Shown here one piece after another: positions 1 to 8,465 of a stretch of 64,000 bases of DNA. Position 1 is the first letter of the stretch. Each line of letters begins with the position of its first letter. The DNA lies in the NCBI RefSeq assembly GCF_006715785.1, contig NZ_VFNX01000001.1:1688501-1752500 (forward strand). The letters run 5' to 3'. The notes beneath the pieces are model-generated. The model saw only the letters and a program-made list of their open reading frames with translations, searched no databases and was not told the DNA's origin. Source of the DNA: Streptomyces puniciscabiei (lineage in GTDB: Bacteria; Actinomycetota; Actinomycetes; Streptomycetales; Streptomycetaceae). The position numbers and the translations under genes are program-made.

Positions 1-235
1 TCGCCCCCTCCTCCTTGGCCTTGGAGATGGCCATGGTCATGCCCCGGTCCTTGAAGGAGCCGGTGGGGTTGGCGCCCTCCACCTTCAGGTGGACCTCGCA
101 GCCCGTGCTCTCGGAGAGCACCTGCGCGGGCACGAGGGGCGTGCCGCCCTCGCGGAGCGTCACGACCGGCGTGGTGTCGGATACCGGCAGCCGGTCCCGG
201 TACTCCTCGATGATTCCGCGCCACTGGTGGGTCAT
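1..235 (-). CDS. thrC: Threonine synthase, N-terminal part (cut by window edge)
   Basis: Threonine synthase converts O-phosphohomoserine to threonine with pyridoxal phosphate, the last step of threonine synthesis in the cytoplasm. Only about the first 78 residues are present; the rest lies beyond base 1. The protein starts [18 protein letters not shown] and contains [13 protein letters not shown] followed by GSFKDRGM, whose lysine is the PLP-binding residue in this family. The start codon is 6 bp downstream of the hom stop on the same strand, so the two are almost certainly one operon that continues out of the window; in actinomycetes thrB usually follows. Confidence 0.93.
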   Translation of the reverse strand, partial: MTHQWRGIIEEYRDRLPVSDTTPVVTLREGGTPLVPAQVLSESTGCEVHLKVEGANPTGSFKDRGMTMAISKAKEEGA

Positions 236-241
236 TGCTGG

Positions 242-1534
242 TTACTCTCCTTCAACCCGCATGATGCTGGCGACACCCCGCACGGTGTCGAGCTTGCGCA
301 GCGCCTCGACGGTCCCGTTCAGGGCGGCGTCGGACGCGCGGTGGGTGACGACGACGAGGGAGGCCTCGCCGTCCTTGCCCTGCTGGCGCACCGTATCGAT
401 CGACACCCCGTGCTCGGCGAACACGGTCGCGACCTGGGCGAGAACACCCGGTTTGTCCGCGACGTCGAGGCTGATGTGGTAGCGCGTGACGACCTCGCCC
501 ATGGGCGAGACGGGCAGGGCGGCATACGCCGACTCACCGGGCCCCGTTGCGCCGTTGAGCCGGTTGCGGCAGACGGCGACGAGGTCGCCGAGCACGGCGG
601 AGGCGGTTGGGGAACCGCCGGCGCCGGGGCCGTAGAACATGAGCTGACCGGCCGCGTCGGACTCCACGAAGACGGCGTTGTACGCGCCGCGCACGGAGGC
701 GAGCGGGTGGGTCAGCGGAATCATGGCGGGGTGCACGCGCGCGGTGACCGACGCACCGTCCTTCGAGCGCTCGCAGATGGCGAGCAGCTTGATGGTGCAG
801 CCCATCTCCTTCGCCGAGCGGAAGTCGGCGGCGGTGACCTCGGTCATGCCCTCGCGGTAGACGTCGTCGAGGCGCACGCGCGTGTGGAAGGCGATCCCGG
901 CGAGGATGGCGGCCTTGGCGGCGGCGTCGAAGCCCTCGACGTCGGCGGTCGGGTCGGCCTCCGCGTACCCGAGGGCGGTGGCCTCGTCGAGGGCCTCCTG
1001 GTAGCCCGCCCCCGTGGAGTCCATCTTGTCGAGGATGAAGTTGGTCGTGCCGTTGACGATGCCCATCACCCGGTTGATCTTGTCGCCGGCGAGGGACTCG
1101 CGCAGCGGGCGGATCAGCGGGATGGCGCCGGCCACGGCGGCCTCGTAGTAGAGGTCCCGGTCGTGCTCCTCGGCGGCGGCGTGCAGCGCGGCCCCGTCCT
1201 GGGCGAGCAGGGCCTTGTTGGCTGAGACGACGGAGGCGCCGTGCTCGAAGGCGGTGGTGATGAGGGTCCGGGCGGGCTCGATCCCCCCGATGACCTCCAC
1301 CACCACATCGATGTCCCCCCGTTTGACGAGGGCGGTGGCGTCGGTGGTGACGAGGCTCGGGTCGATGCCCTCACGCACCTTGGAGGGCCGTCGTACGGCG
1401 ACGCCGGCGAGCTCCACCGGGGCGCCGATCCTCTGGGCGAGGTCGTCGGCGTGCGTCGTCATGATGCGCGCCACCTCTGAGCCGACAACTCCACAGCCCA
1501 GCAGCGCCACCTTCAGCGGACGCGTACGCATCAT
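242..1534 (-). CDS. hom: Homoserine dehydrogenase
   Basis: Reduces aspartate semialdehyde to homoserine with NAD(P)H, the branch point to threonine and methionine. The N-terminus has the Rossmann fingerprint LLGCGVVGSEV. The middle carries the family signatures GIVNGTTNFIL and EADPTADVEGFDAAAKAAILA, and the C-terminus is an ACT domain (DKPGVLAQVATVFAEHGVSID), the usual site of threonine feedback. I chose the tandem ATG-ATG at 1534/1531, which follows a GAGG-type ribosome site and puts the NAD-binding motif near the N-terminus; the frame is open to 1582. About 430 residues, the expected length. thrC follows after 6 bp. Confidence 0.95.
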   Translation of the reverse strand: MMRTRPLKVALLGCGVVGSEVARIMTTHADDLAQRIGAPVELAGVAVRRPSKVREGIDPSLVTTDATALVKRGDIDVVVEVIGGIEPARTLITTAFEHGASVVSANKALLAQDGAALHAAAEEHDRDLYYEAAVAGAIPLIRPLRESLAGDKINRVMGIVNGTTNFILDKMDSTGAGYQEALDEATALGYAEADPTADVEGFDAAAKAAILAGIAFHTRVRLDDVYREGMTEVTAADFRSAKEMGCTIKLLAICERSKDGASVTARVHPAMIPLTHPLASVRGAYNAVFVESDAAGQLMFYGPGAGGSPTASAVLGDLVAVCRNRLNGATGPGESAYAALPVSPMGEVVTRYHISLDVADKPGVLAQVATVFAEHGVSIDTVRQQGKDGEASLVVVTHRASDAALNGTVEALRKLDTVRGVASIMRVEGE

Positions 1535-1637
1535 CCGACCTCGTTTCCTCATACCGTCTACGGTTGGACCAGTCTCACTCACCGGACGGGAGTTTCTACC
1601 CTTCGTCCGGATTCTGAGACATGTATTTCATTGATAC

Positions 1638-1668
1638 GGCCCGGGAAGACCGGAGATCTTCCCGGGCC
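1638..1668 (-). terminator. Hairpin terminator after lysA
   Basis: A perfect 12-bp GC-rich stem (GGCCCGGGAAGA at 1638-1649 pairing with 1657-1668) around a 7-nt loop lies between the lysA stop and the hom start. It probably ends lysA transcription, so hom-thrC is likely to have its own promoter. Confidence 0.7.
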
Positions 1669-1704
1669 CTTCGCCGGGACTGGCCGACGTCCCCTTCGCC
1701 GGGA

Positions 1705-3096
1705 CTAGCCGACGTCGAGACGCAGGAGGTCCTCCTCCGTCTCGCGCCGGACGATCACGCGGGCCTCGCCGTCCTTCACCGCGACGACGGGCGGCCGCAG
1801 GACGTGGTTGTAGTTGCTGGCCATGGACCGGCAGTACGCACCGGTGGCCGGTACGGCGATGAGGTCACCCGGCGCCAGGTCGGCCGGCAGGAACGCGTCC
1901 TTGACCACGATGTCCCCGCTCTCGCAGTGCTTGCCGACCACGCGGGCGAGCATGGGCTCGGCGCTGGAGGTCCGGGACACGAGGGCGACGCTGTACTCGG
2001 CGTCGTACAGGGCGGTGCGGATGTTGTCGGACATACCGCCGTCGACGGACACGTACGTGCGCAGCCCGTCGAGGGGCTTGACGGTGCCGACCTCGTACAG
2101 GGTGAAGGCGGTCGGCCCGACGATGGCGCGCCCGGGCTCGACGGAGATCCTCGGGGTGCGCAGCTTCGCGGCCTCGCACTCGCGCGTGACGATCTCGGTG
2201 AGCGCCTTGGCGATCTCATGCGGCTCGCGGGGGTCGTCGTCGCTGGTGTAGGCGATCCCGAGCCCGCCCCCCAGGTCGATCTCGGGCAGCTCGATCCCGT
2301 GCTCGTCACGGATGTCCTTCAGCAGCCCGACCACGCGGTGGGCGGCGACCTCGAAGCCGGACATGTCGAAGATCTGCGACCCGATGTGGGAGTGGATCCC
2401 GATCAGCTCGAGCCCGTCGAGCTGCAGCGCCCGCCGCACGGCCTCCGCGGCCTGCCCCCCGGCCAGCGGAATCCCGAACTTCTGGTCCTCATGGGCGGTG
2501 GCGATGAACTCGTGCGTATGAGCCTCCACGCCGACGGTGATCCGAATCTGGACCTTCTGCCGCCTCCCCAGGGACTGCGCGATGTGGGCGACGCGCACGA
2601 TCTCCTGGAAGGAGTCGAGCACGATCCGCCCGACCCCGGCCTCGATGGCGCGGCGGATCTCGTCCTGGGACTTGTTGTTGCCGTGGAAGGCGATGCGCTC
2701 GGCCGGCATGCCGGCGGACAGGGCGGTGGCCAGCTCGCCCCCGGAGCACACGTCGAGGTTGAGCCCCTCCTCATGGAGCCAGCGCACGACGGCACGGGAC
2801 AGGAACGCCTTCCCGGCGTAGAACACGTCGGCGTCGGCCCCGAAGGCGGTACGCCACGCACGCGCGCGTGCCCGGAAGTCGGCCTCGTCGAGGATGTAGG
2901 CCGGAGTGCCGTGCTCCTCGGCGAGGGTCTTCACATCGACGCCGCCGACGGTGACTACCCCGTCGGCGTTGCGCCCGACGGTCTGCGCCCACACCTTGTG
3001 GTCGAGGACGTTGAGATCGGCGGGCGGCGCGTAGTAGTGGCCCTCGGGCAGGACGTCGGCGTGACGGGGCCCGGCAGGGTGGGCGGAACGGCTCAT
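1705..3096 (-). CDS. lysA: Diaminopimelate decarboxylase
   Basis: Decarboxylates meso-diaminopimelate to lysine, the last step of lysine synthesis, using PLP. The 463-residue protein shows the alanine-racemase-fold motifs in order: FYAGKAFLSRAVVRW (PLP lysine), HGNNKS, HSHIGSQI, DLGGGLGIAY, EPGRAIVG, KHCESGDI (active-site cysteine) and GAYCRSMASNYN. The frame is open far upstream to 3915, but homology starts at MSRSAHPAGPRHAD, so I place the start at 3096; the longer reading is low-complexity Pro/Arg sequence antisense-like to nrtL. It lies 53 bp downstream of nrtL on the same strand and is followed by a strong hairpin. Confidence 0.95.
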   Translation of the reverse strand: MSRSAHPAGPRHADVLPEGHYYAPPADLNVLDHKVWAQTVGRNADGVVTVGGVDVKTLAEEHGTPAYILDEADFRARARAWRTAFGADADVFYAGKAFLSRAVVRWLHEEGLNLDVCSGGELATALSAGMPAERIAFHGNNKSQDEIRRAIEAGVGRIVLDSFQEIVRVAHIAQSLGRRQKVQIRITVGVEAHTHEFIATAHEDQKFGIPLAGGQAAEAVRRALQLDGLELIGIHSHIGSQIFDMSGFEVAAHRVVGLLKDIRDEHGIELPEIDLGGGLGIAYTSDDDPREPHEIAKALTEIVTRECEAAKLRTPRISVEPGRAIVGPTAFTLYEVGTVKPLDGLRTYVSVDGGMSDNIRTALYDAEYSVALVSRTSSAEPMLARVVGKHCESGDIVVKDAFLPADLAPGDLIAVPATGAYCRSMASNYNHVLRPPVVAVKDGEARVIVRRETEEDLLRLDVG

Positions 3097-3149
3097 GGCG
3101 GTGACTCTCAGACTCTCTGTCTCTCTCCGGGCATCTCTCGCGAGCGGCC

Positions 3150-4454
3150 TCAGAGGTGTTCGGGTGCGTCGATGCCGAGCAGGGACAGGCCGCCGGCCAG
3201 CACCGTCCCGGCGGCTTCGGCGAGGGCGAGCCGGGCACGGTGGGCGGCCGAGGGTTTCTCCTCGCCGCAGGGCAGCACACAGGGCAGGAAGGGCAGCACG
3301 GCATCGGCGACGGTGACGAGATGCCGGGCAAGCCGGTCCGGGGCACGGTGGGTGGCGGCCGCGGCGAGGATACGAGGGTGGTCGGCGAGGGGGGTGAGGA
3401 GGTCGCGCAGGGCGCCGGTGGGGGTGGCGCGGTGGGGCGTGACGCCAGGGCGGGTGGGGGCGGGGGCCCCGCCGGTGGTGGCGACAGGGGTGGTGGCGAG
3501 AGGGGCGGTGCGGGGGGTGTGGGCGTGGCGGGCGTCGAGGAGGCCGGCGGGTGGGGTGATGTGCAGCGGGCCGGGGTCGAGCGGGCCGACGAGCCGGATG
3601 TCGAGCGGGCCGGGGGCGAGCGGGCCGGTGAGGGGCAGGCCGGGGTCGACCGGGCCGGCGTTCAGGGTGCCGGCGTCCAGGGGGCCGGCGTCGGCGGACG
3701 GGCCGGTTCCGGCGGGCGGGTCGGCGTCGGCGGACCGCCCGCCGTCGAGCGGGCCGGGCTCGGCGGCGAAGCCCAGGCGGGCGGCGTTGCGGCTGAGGGA
3801 CCGGATGCGGGCGTGGGCGTACCGCACCCGGAACAGCGGATTGCTCTCCCGCTGGACCAGATGATCGGCGGTGATCCGGGGCCGGTCGTGCGAGGCGGGG
3901 TGGAGCAGGGCCCACTGGGAGGCGTCGTGGCCCAGCGGCGCGGGATCCTCCGGCGCGGGCACCGGCCGCAGATTGGCGGGCTCACCGTGCTCGACGGTGG
4001 CCCGCCCGCCCTGCGTGGCCACGATCCGTACGACGGCGTCCGCGACGACCTCGGCCCGCACCTCGTACGGCACCCTCAGGTCGACGACCTGCCCGGCGAG
4101 GGCGTCACCGTGCCCGTACGCGGCACCGCGGGCGCGGATCTCCCGGACGAGCCCGGTGACGAGGTCGGCCTGCGGGTCGAGGCTGATGTTGAGAAACCCG
4201 GGCCCGGTCACGACGACATCCCGGATGCCCTCGGCACCGGCGAGCCGGGGCCGCAGAATCTCGGCGACCCGCCGCGGGGGCTGCCCGGCCGGCCGGGCGA
4301 GCTGCAGCGCGACATTGGTGGCGAAGTCCCCACACCCCCCGGGCCCCGGCTCGGTCACCACGACCCGCTCGGGCACCGGCACGCTCAGCTCCCCGTCGTC
4401 GACAGCACAGCGCACCGCCTGCAGCACGGTGCGGGACAACTCGACGGGGGTCAC
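3150..4454 (-). CDS. nrtL: ArgS-related anticodon-binding protein NrtL
   Basis: Looks like arginyl-tRNA synthetase without its catalytic core. Residues 1-100 match the ArgS N-terminal additional domain (GGCGDFATNVALQLA, VTGPGFLNISL). From about residue 200 it matches the DALR anticodon-binding domain (NPLFRVRYAHARIRSL). The Rossmann domain with HIGH and KMSKS is absent, so aminoacylation is not expected. The name NrtL is recalled from actinomycete annotation; its function is not established as far as I know. Residues 231-348 are a low-complexity Pro/Gly/Leu/Asp insertion splitting the DALR domain, which resumes at ALRDLLTPLADHPRILAAAA. GTG start. It sits directly upstream of lysA, a conserved neighbourhood in Streptomyces. 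Confidence 0.85.
   Translation of the reverse strand: MTPVELSRTVLQAVRCAVDDGELSVPVPERVVVTEPGPGGCGDFATNVALQLARPAGQPPRRVAEILRPRLAGAEGIRDVVVTGPGFLNISLDPQADLVTGLVREIRARGAAYGHGDALAGQVVDLRVPYEVRAEVVADAVVRIVATQGGRATVEHGEPANLRPVPAPEDPAPLGHDASQWALLHPASHDRPRITADHLVQRESNPLFRVRYAHARIRSLSRNAARLGFAAEPGPLDGGRSADADPPAGTGPSADAGPLDAGTLNAGPVDPGLPLTGPLAPGPLDIRLVGPLDPGPLHITPPAGLLDARHAHTPRTAPLATTPVATTGGAPAPTRPGVTPHRATPTGALRDLLTPLADHPRILAAAATHRAPDRLARHLVTVADAVLPFLPCVLPCGEEKPSAAHRARLALAEAAGTVLAGGLSLLGIDAPEHL
3411..3764 (-). repeat. Degenerate in-frame repeat inside nrtL
   Basis: This DNA encodes residues 231-348 of NrtL. It is built from degenerate units reading GPLD, GPLA, GPVD or AGPLD at 4-10 residue spacing, seen on the plus strand as recurring GGGCCGGxGTCGAGC-like blocks. 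The frame stays open. It probably grew by slipped-strand expansion in the linker of the anticodon-binding domain. Confidence 0.6.
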
Positions 4455-4557
4455 GGGACAAGAGTAGGGGAGGAAGGGGAGGGGTAGGCGAGGCGGTTCT
4501 CACTGTGGGACGGCCCGCTGACCGACCCCGGACTCCCGCCCGGTCCCGGCGGACCGC

Positions 4558-5091
4558 CTAACCACCGGACGGAATCCCACCCGGCAGGCCATCGGAAACC
4601 CCGTCGGCGAGGCCCCCGTCCGCCCCACCGCCACCGTCCTCATCCTCATCCCCGTCGCCGCTCCCACCCCCGCCACGGTGTCCCCCATGGCCTCCCTGGT
4701 GCTCCCCTTGCCCGCCGGCGCCCTCGATCAGCTGCTTGACGAGCCGTACGAGTTCGGCGGGCTCGAAGGGCTTGGCGAGGAAGGCGTCGACGCCGACGTC
4801 GAGACCGGTGTCGACCTCGTACTGCGTGCAGGCGCTGACGATGGCGAGGGGCAGATGGTGCGTACGGGGGTCGGCGCGGAGCCGGGCTGCGGTGCGCAGG
4901 CCGTCCAGCCGGGGCATGACGACGTCGAGCGTCACGACATCGGGCCGCACCTGATGAACCACATCCAGACACTCGGCACCATCGGCCGCGGTCACGACCT
5001 CGAGCCCTTCCAGCTCGAGATTGACCCTGATCAACTGCCGGATGACCTTGTTGTCGTCCACAACAAGCACCCGACCCGAGGCGCCTGGCAC
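4558..5091 (-). CDS. Stand-alone response regulator with glycine-rich tail
   Basis: A single CheY-like receiver domain with no DNA-binding output domain. VLVVDDNKVIRQLI opens the receiver; the phospho-acceptor aspartate is in VVTLDVVMPRLDG; the switch region reads IVSACTQ (alanine-cysteine replacing the usual Ser/Thr-Ala); the conserved lysine is in FLAKPFEP. After about residue 125 there is a tail rich in Gly, Asp and Glu with no recognisable domain. The start is uncertain: the frame is open to 5220, but a GTG at 5091 begins VPGASGRVLVVDDN, close to the receiver as is normal. No histidine kinase is adjacent. Partner unknown. Confidence 0.8.
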   Translation of the reverse strand: MPGASGRVLVVDDNKVIRQLIRVNLELEGLEVVTAADGAECLDVVHQVRPDVVTLDVVMPRLDGLRTAARLRADPRTHHLPLAIVSACTQYEVDTGLDVGVDAFLAKPFEPAELVRLVKQLIEGAGGQGEHQGGHGGHRGGGGSGDGDEDEDGGGGADGGLADGVSDGLPGGIPSGG

Positions 5092-5380
5092 AAGTCGAGA
5101 GTAGGTCCGGACCGGCCACCGCGTCCGGGTTTTCCCCACTTCCACCCCGTACAGGGGGCCCGTCCACCTCACCCGGTCCACCGCCGTGCCCCGTCCAGGC
5201 GAAGCCCACCCCTTCCCCACCCCCCGCCGAAGCCGGCTCCCGGCCCACCCGCACCCTCGCCCCGTTCCGCCCCGGCAAAGCCCCCCTCCGCTCGCCCCGG
5301 GGAAACAGATTCCTGATCACCCCTCCGGACCTGCTAGTGTTCTACCCGTCGCCGCGAGCGAAGAGCTCCGCAACCGACAC

Positions 5381-5452
5381 GCCCCCGTAGCTCAGGGGAT
5401 AGAGCAACGGCCTCCGGAGCCGTGTGCGCAGGTTCGAATCCTGCCGGGGGCA
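5381..5452 (+). tRNA. tRNA-Arg (anticodon CCG)
   Basis: A 72-nt cloverleaf: acceptor GCCCCCG pairs with CGGGGGC plus discriminator A; D-arm GCTC-AGGGGATA-GAGC; anticodon stem ACGGC/GCCGT around loop CTCCGGA, giving anticodon CCG (reads CGG); T-arm GCAGG-TTCGAAT-CCTGC. CC follows the discriminator but no full CCA is encoded. tRNA genes are frequent integration sites for actinomycete integrative elements, and accessory DNA starts right after this one. Confidence 0.97.
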
Positions 5453-5470
5453 CCTTGTATGAGGTGCCCA

Positions 5471-5510
5471 AAGACCCCGTCACCAGCGGAAACGCTGAGG
5501 CCGGGGTCTT
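5471..5510 (+). terminator. Hairpin terminator after tRNA-Arg
   Basis: AAGACCCCG at 5471-5479 pairs with CGGGGTCTT at 5502-5510 around a 22-nt loop, 18 bp after the tRNA. It is placed to end the tRNA transcript. Confidence 0.65.
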
Positions 5511-5989
5511 CGCGTATGTGCAGGCGTATGCGGCCCGGACGGGCGTATGCTCCGACGCCACCAACCGCTCCGCTCGGCGCCAAGTGGGCGCGTGGCGCCA
5601 TGTCCGGCTCCAGCGGCGCCCGATCCCGCTCAAGCGTCGCCCGCTCTTCGGAGGCCAGGCCGTGACGTATCTCATGAAACGGTCAGAGCCGAGCTATCTC
5701 ATAAAACCGACACAGCGGGCATCGAACCAGTCGCGACCGCGCAGGAGACAACCCAATGCGCGAGGGTCCCGCTGCCACCTGGACTGAAGCCATGCGACAG
5801 CCAGGCCGGCATGCGCGCCCTCGATGGGTTGCCCAGGCCGCGCGGGACGTGCTCGGCATGGACATAGGTGATCGAAGCGGACGAAGTAGTGACAAGCCAC
5901 ACAGAGGCAATCCCTTGCCTCGCGGACGGCCTCGGGGTGGGATCGCAGACCACGGCCGAGCATGGTCTAGTCCACCACGAGGAGCATCT
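5511..5989. other. Non-coding stretch between tRNA-Arg and the S53 peptidase gene
   Basis: About 480 bp without a convincing gene on either strand. It contains a near-direct 22-bp repeat (5668-5716, listed separately) and short GGCGCC palindromes. I could not find a copy of the tRNA 3' end here or elsewhere in the window that would mark an att site. Confidence 0.5.
5668..5716 (+). repeat. Near-direct 22-bp repeat pair
   Basis: TATCTCATGAAACGGTCAGA at 5668 (22 bp to 5689) and TATCTCATAAAACCGACACA at 5695 (to 5716) match at 18 of 22 positions, 27 bp apart. The AT-rich TATCTCAT core is unusual for this genome. It could be an insertion-sequence end or a paired operator; no transposase is adjacent. 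Confidence 0.45.
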
Positions 5990-7363
5990 ATGCGCAGGAT
6001 TCATGCGCGACGGCGCACTGCGGCCGCCGCAGCCTGGATCACCAGCCTCACCAGTGTCGCAGCGATAACAGGGCTTTTGTCTGGTTCCGTCGCCGCCGCT
6101 GCACCCGTGCGACCGGCGCAAGAAGTCAAGCCCGTGCCGGCGGCCGGGCAGCAGTCGAAGAGCGCGCCCGGCAGTCTGATGACCACTGCGCAGTGCCGGG
6201 CGGTGTGGGGGTTCGACTGCTACAACGCGCTGCAGTACCGCCAGGCGTACAACCTGAACCCGCTGTACAAGGCAGGAGTGACCGGCAAGGGGCGCACGAT
6301 CGTGATCGTGGATCCGTTCGGCTCGCCGACCATCCAGAAGGACCTGGACGTCTACAGCACCCGGTTCGGCATCAAGAGCACCCATGTGGACGTGGTCAAG
6401 TGGGGCAACGTCCCGCGCTTCGACCCCAGCGACGCCGACCAGCTCGGCTGGGCCGGGGAGACCACCCTCGACGTGGAGATGGCGCATGCCGTCGCCCCGG
6501 ACGCGCACATCGTCCTGGCGGAGACCGGGGTCGGCCGGATCGGAGACGGCACCACCGGCCTGCGGGAGGTCATGGACGCCGAGAAGTCGCTCATCGACCG
6601 CGGCGTGGGCGATGTGATCAGCCAGAGCTGGGGCGTGGCGGAGAACAACTTCCCCGGCTTCGGCAAGGGTGACTACTCCAGCATCCAGAACCTGCGGTAC
6701 GCCTTCAAGGACGCGGCCAAGCACGGTGTGACCGTCACCGACGCTTCCGGCGACAGCGGACCCACCGACACCACCTCGAACGGCCAGACCACCTATCCGT
6801 ACCGGGTCAACGCCTGGCCGACCGACGATCCCCTGGTGGTCTCGGTCGGCGGCACCCAGCTGCACCTGGACGCCAACGGCAACCGCACCGCGCCGGACAG
6901 CGTCTACAACGACCACGGCGCCAGCGGCGGCGGCCAGTCCCACGTCTTCGCCCGTCCCTCGTATCAGAACGGGGTGGCCGGCAATCACCGCAGCACCCCG
7001 GACGTCTCCATGTCCGCCGCGCTGAAGGGCGGCGGATGGGTGTACTCCAGCTACGACCCCAAGCGGGTCGGCTGGGAGGTCTACGTCGGCACCAGCGAGG
7101 CCAGCCCGCTCTTCGCGGGAATCGTGGCCCTGGCCGACCAGGTCGCCGGGCACCGGCTGGGCGACATCCACAAGGCGCTGTACTCGCTGTACGCGAAGTC
7201 CTCGTCGAACCCGTCCACCGGGATCGTGGACGTGAAGGACGGCACGAACAACAGCTACGCGGGAGTCACCGGCTACACCGCGGTCAAGGGCTACGACATG
7301 GCGACCGGTGTCGGAACGATCGACGCGGCCCGCTTCGTCCCGGCCCTCGCCAAGGCGGGCTGA
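5990..7363 (+). CDS. Secreted S53 family serine-carboxyl peptidase (sedolisin-like)
   Basis: Probable extracellular endopeptidase of the sedolisin family, which uses a Ser-Glu-Asp triad. A signal peptide is visible (basic MRRIHARRR, hydrophobic 11-35, AAAAAP cleavage region). The catalytic Glu157 and Asp161 lie in GWAGETTLDVEMAHAVAPDA, the oxyanion aspartate is in TDASGDSG, and the nucleophile Ser369 is in VGTSEASPLFAG. The C-terminal GYDMATGVGTIDA is the calcium-site region. The usual large pro-kumamolisin prodomain is missing: only about 60 residues separate the signal peptide from the catalytic domain. Start at ATG 5990 behind GAGGAG; the frame is open upstream to 5756 without homology. 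Single gene in accessory DNA. Confidence 0.88.
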   Translation: MRRIHARRRTAAAAAWITSLTSVAAITGLLSGSVAAAAPVRPAQEVKPVPAAGQQSKSAPGSLMTTAQCRAVWGFDCYNALQYRQAYNLNPLYKAGVTGKGRTIVIVDPFGSPTIQKDLDVYSTRFGIKSTHVDVVKWGNVPRFDPSDADQLGWAGETTLDVEMAHAVAPDAHIVLAETGVGRIGDGTTGLREVMDAEKSLIDRGVGDVISQSWGVAENNFPGFGKGDYSSIQNLRYAFKDAAKHGVTVTDASGDSGPTDTTSNGQTTYPYRVNAWPTDDPLVVSVGGTQLHLDANGNRTAPDSVYNDHGASGGGQSHVFARPSYQNGVAGNHRSTPDVSMSAALKGGGWVYSSYDPKRVGWEVYVGTSEASPLFAGIVALADQVAGHRLGDIHKALYSLYAKSSSNPSTGIVDVKDGTNNSYAGVTGYTAVKGYDMATGVGTIDAARFVPALAKAG

Positions 7364-7380
7364 CCGCAACCTGTCCCCGA

Positions 7381-7419
7381 GGCGCGGGCGCCCGGCGTAC
7401 CACTGCCGGGCCCCGCGCC
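7381..7419 (+). terminator. Long hairpin after the S53 peptidase gene
   Basis: GGCGCGGG plus GCCCGGC (7381-7396) pair with GCCGGGC plus CCCGCGCC (7405-7419), interrupted by a single bulged base. It lies 17 bp after the peptidase stop. Confidence 0.6.
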
Positions 7420-7624
7420 GGGACGGCGGCTCGTACACGCAGACGCACGCCGCCGGAAGTGGCCGTGCGACGGGGCCTGTGCACGAGGCGTGGACCAAAT
7501 CTTGGAGCATCTTCGCGGAGTTGCTGACTGGATCTGGCCCTGGGCTTGGCTTGCCCTCACTGCAGGGCGCGTGGCGCGGCCCCAGCCGCGAAGTCCGCGG
7601 TACCCAACTGCTTAGATCGCTGAC

Positions 7625-8374
7625 ATGACGGACTGGTCCCAGCTTCACCACGCCTACGGCACGGCAGAAGACATTCCCGGCCTGCTCGACGCAGTGAGCC
7701 CGGCCCCAAAGGACTCAGGCTGGACCGAACTTTGGTCCCGGCTGTGTCATCAGGGCACCGTCTACTCAGCAAGCTACGCGGCCCTGCCTGCCCTGCGGGA
7801 CATGGCACGCCGGTGGTCACCTGTGGACCGGCAGATGCCGCTCTGCCTGGCCGGCGCCATTGTGGCCAGCGTTGATCAGCCATTTGGCGATGAAGATCCC
7901 CACGTGGCCTACGCCCCAGAGATGTCCGACCTAGTGCAACTGACCGAGGAAGCTCTCCGGGAACCGGCCCTCAGCGACGACTCAGGCACTTACGTCTACT
8001 TGCTGGCCGCACTCCTCAGCTTCGAGGGGGTCGAAGTTTGGGGCGAACAGCTCGACGGACTCAACGACGACGAATACGAAGTCCCCTGCCCCTCATGCAG
8101 TACAGAGAACTTCATAGCCTTCGGCGAGTACGGCTTCTTCTCCACCACAGACGGCATGTACATGAATGAAACCGCCGCAAAGAAGATACCGCTGCAGCCT
8201 GCGGACGCCTCAGCCCTGGAGGGGCTGGCCCAAAGACTCCACAGTCGCGCACTCGCAGACGGCCAGACCGATGTCGCGCATAAGTTGACTTACGTTCTCG
8301 GCAAAGCACAGTGCCCCGAGTGCGATGAGGTCTTCAGCGTCGCGGAAGCCATCACCACCCGCTGGGACGCATGA
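7625..8374 (+). CDS. Hypothetical protein with split CxxC zinc-ribbon motifs
   Basis: A 249-residue cytosolic protein with no signal peptide. The N-terminal half (WTELWSRLCHQGTVYSASYAALPAL, then helical stretches around 60-140) resembles HEAT-like helical hypothetical proteins common in Streptomyces; some relatives are found near toxin or polymorphic loci, but that is recollection only. Two CPxC pairs, CPSC at 155-158 and CPEC at 230-233, probably form one zinc ribbon with about 70 residues looped between. ATG at 7625; upstream DNA has no strong ribosome site. I do not recognise a function. Confidence 0.7.
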   Translation: MTDWSQLHHAYGTAEDIPGLLDAVSPAPKDSGWTELWSRLCHQGTVYSASYAALPALRDMARRWSPVDRQMPLCLAGAIVASVDQPFGDEDPHVAYAPEMSDLVQLTEEALREPALSDDSGTYVYLLAALLSFEGVEVWGEQLDGLNDDEYEVPCPSCSTENFIAFGEYGFFSTTDGMYMNETAAKKIPLQPADASALEGLAQRLHSRALADGQTDVAHKLTYVLGKAQCPECDEVFSVAEAITTRWDA

Positions 8375-8465
8375 ACCACATCGTCGTCCCGGCCTCGGAC
8401 CCTGCCGCGGCTGAGACGGGTGAGCATGGTCAAGGCGGCTGCCGTGCTGCATCCAGTGGCCGCCA

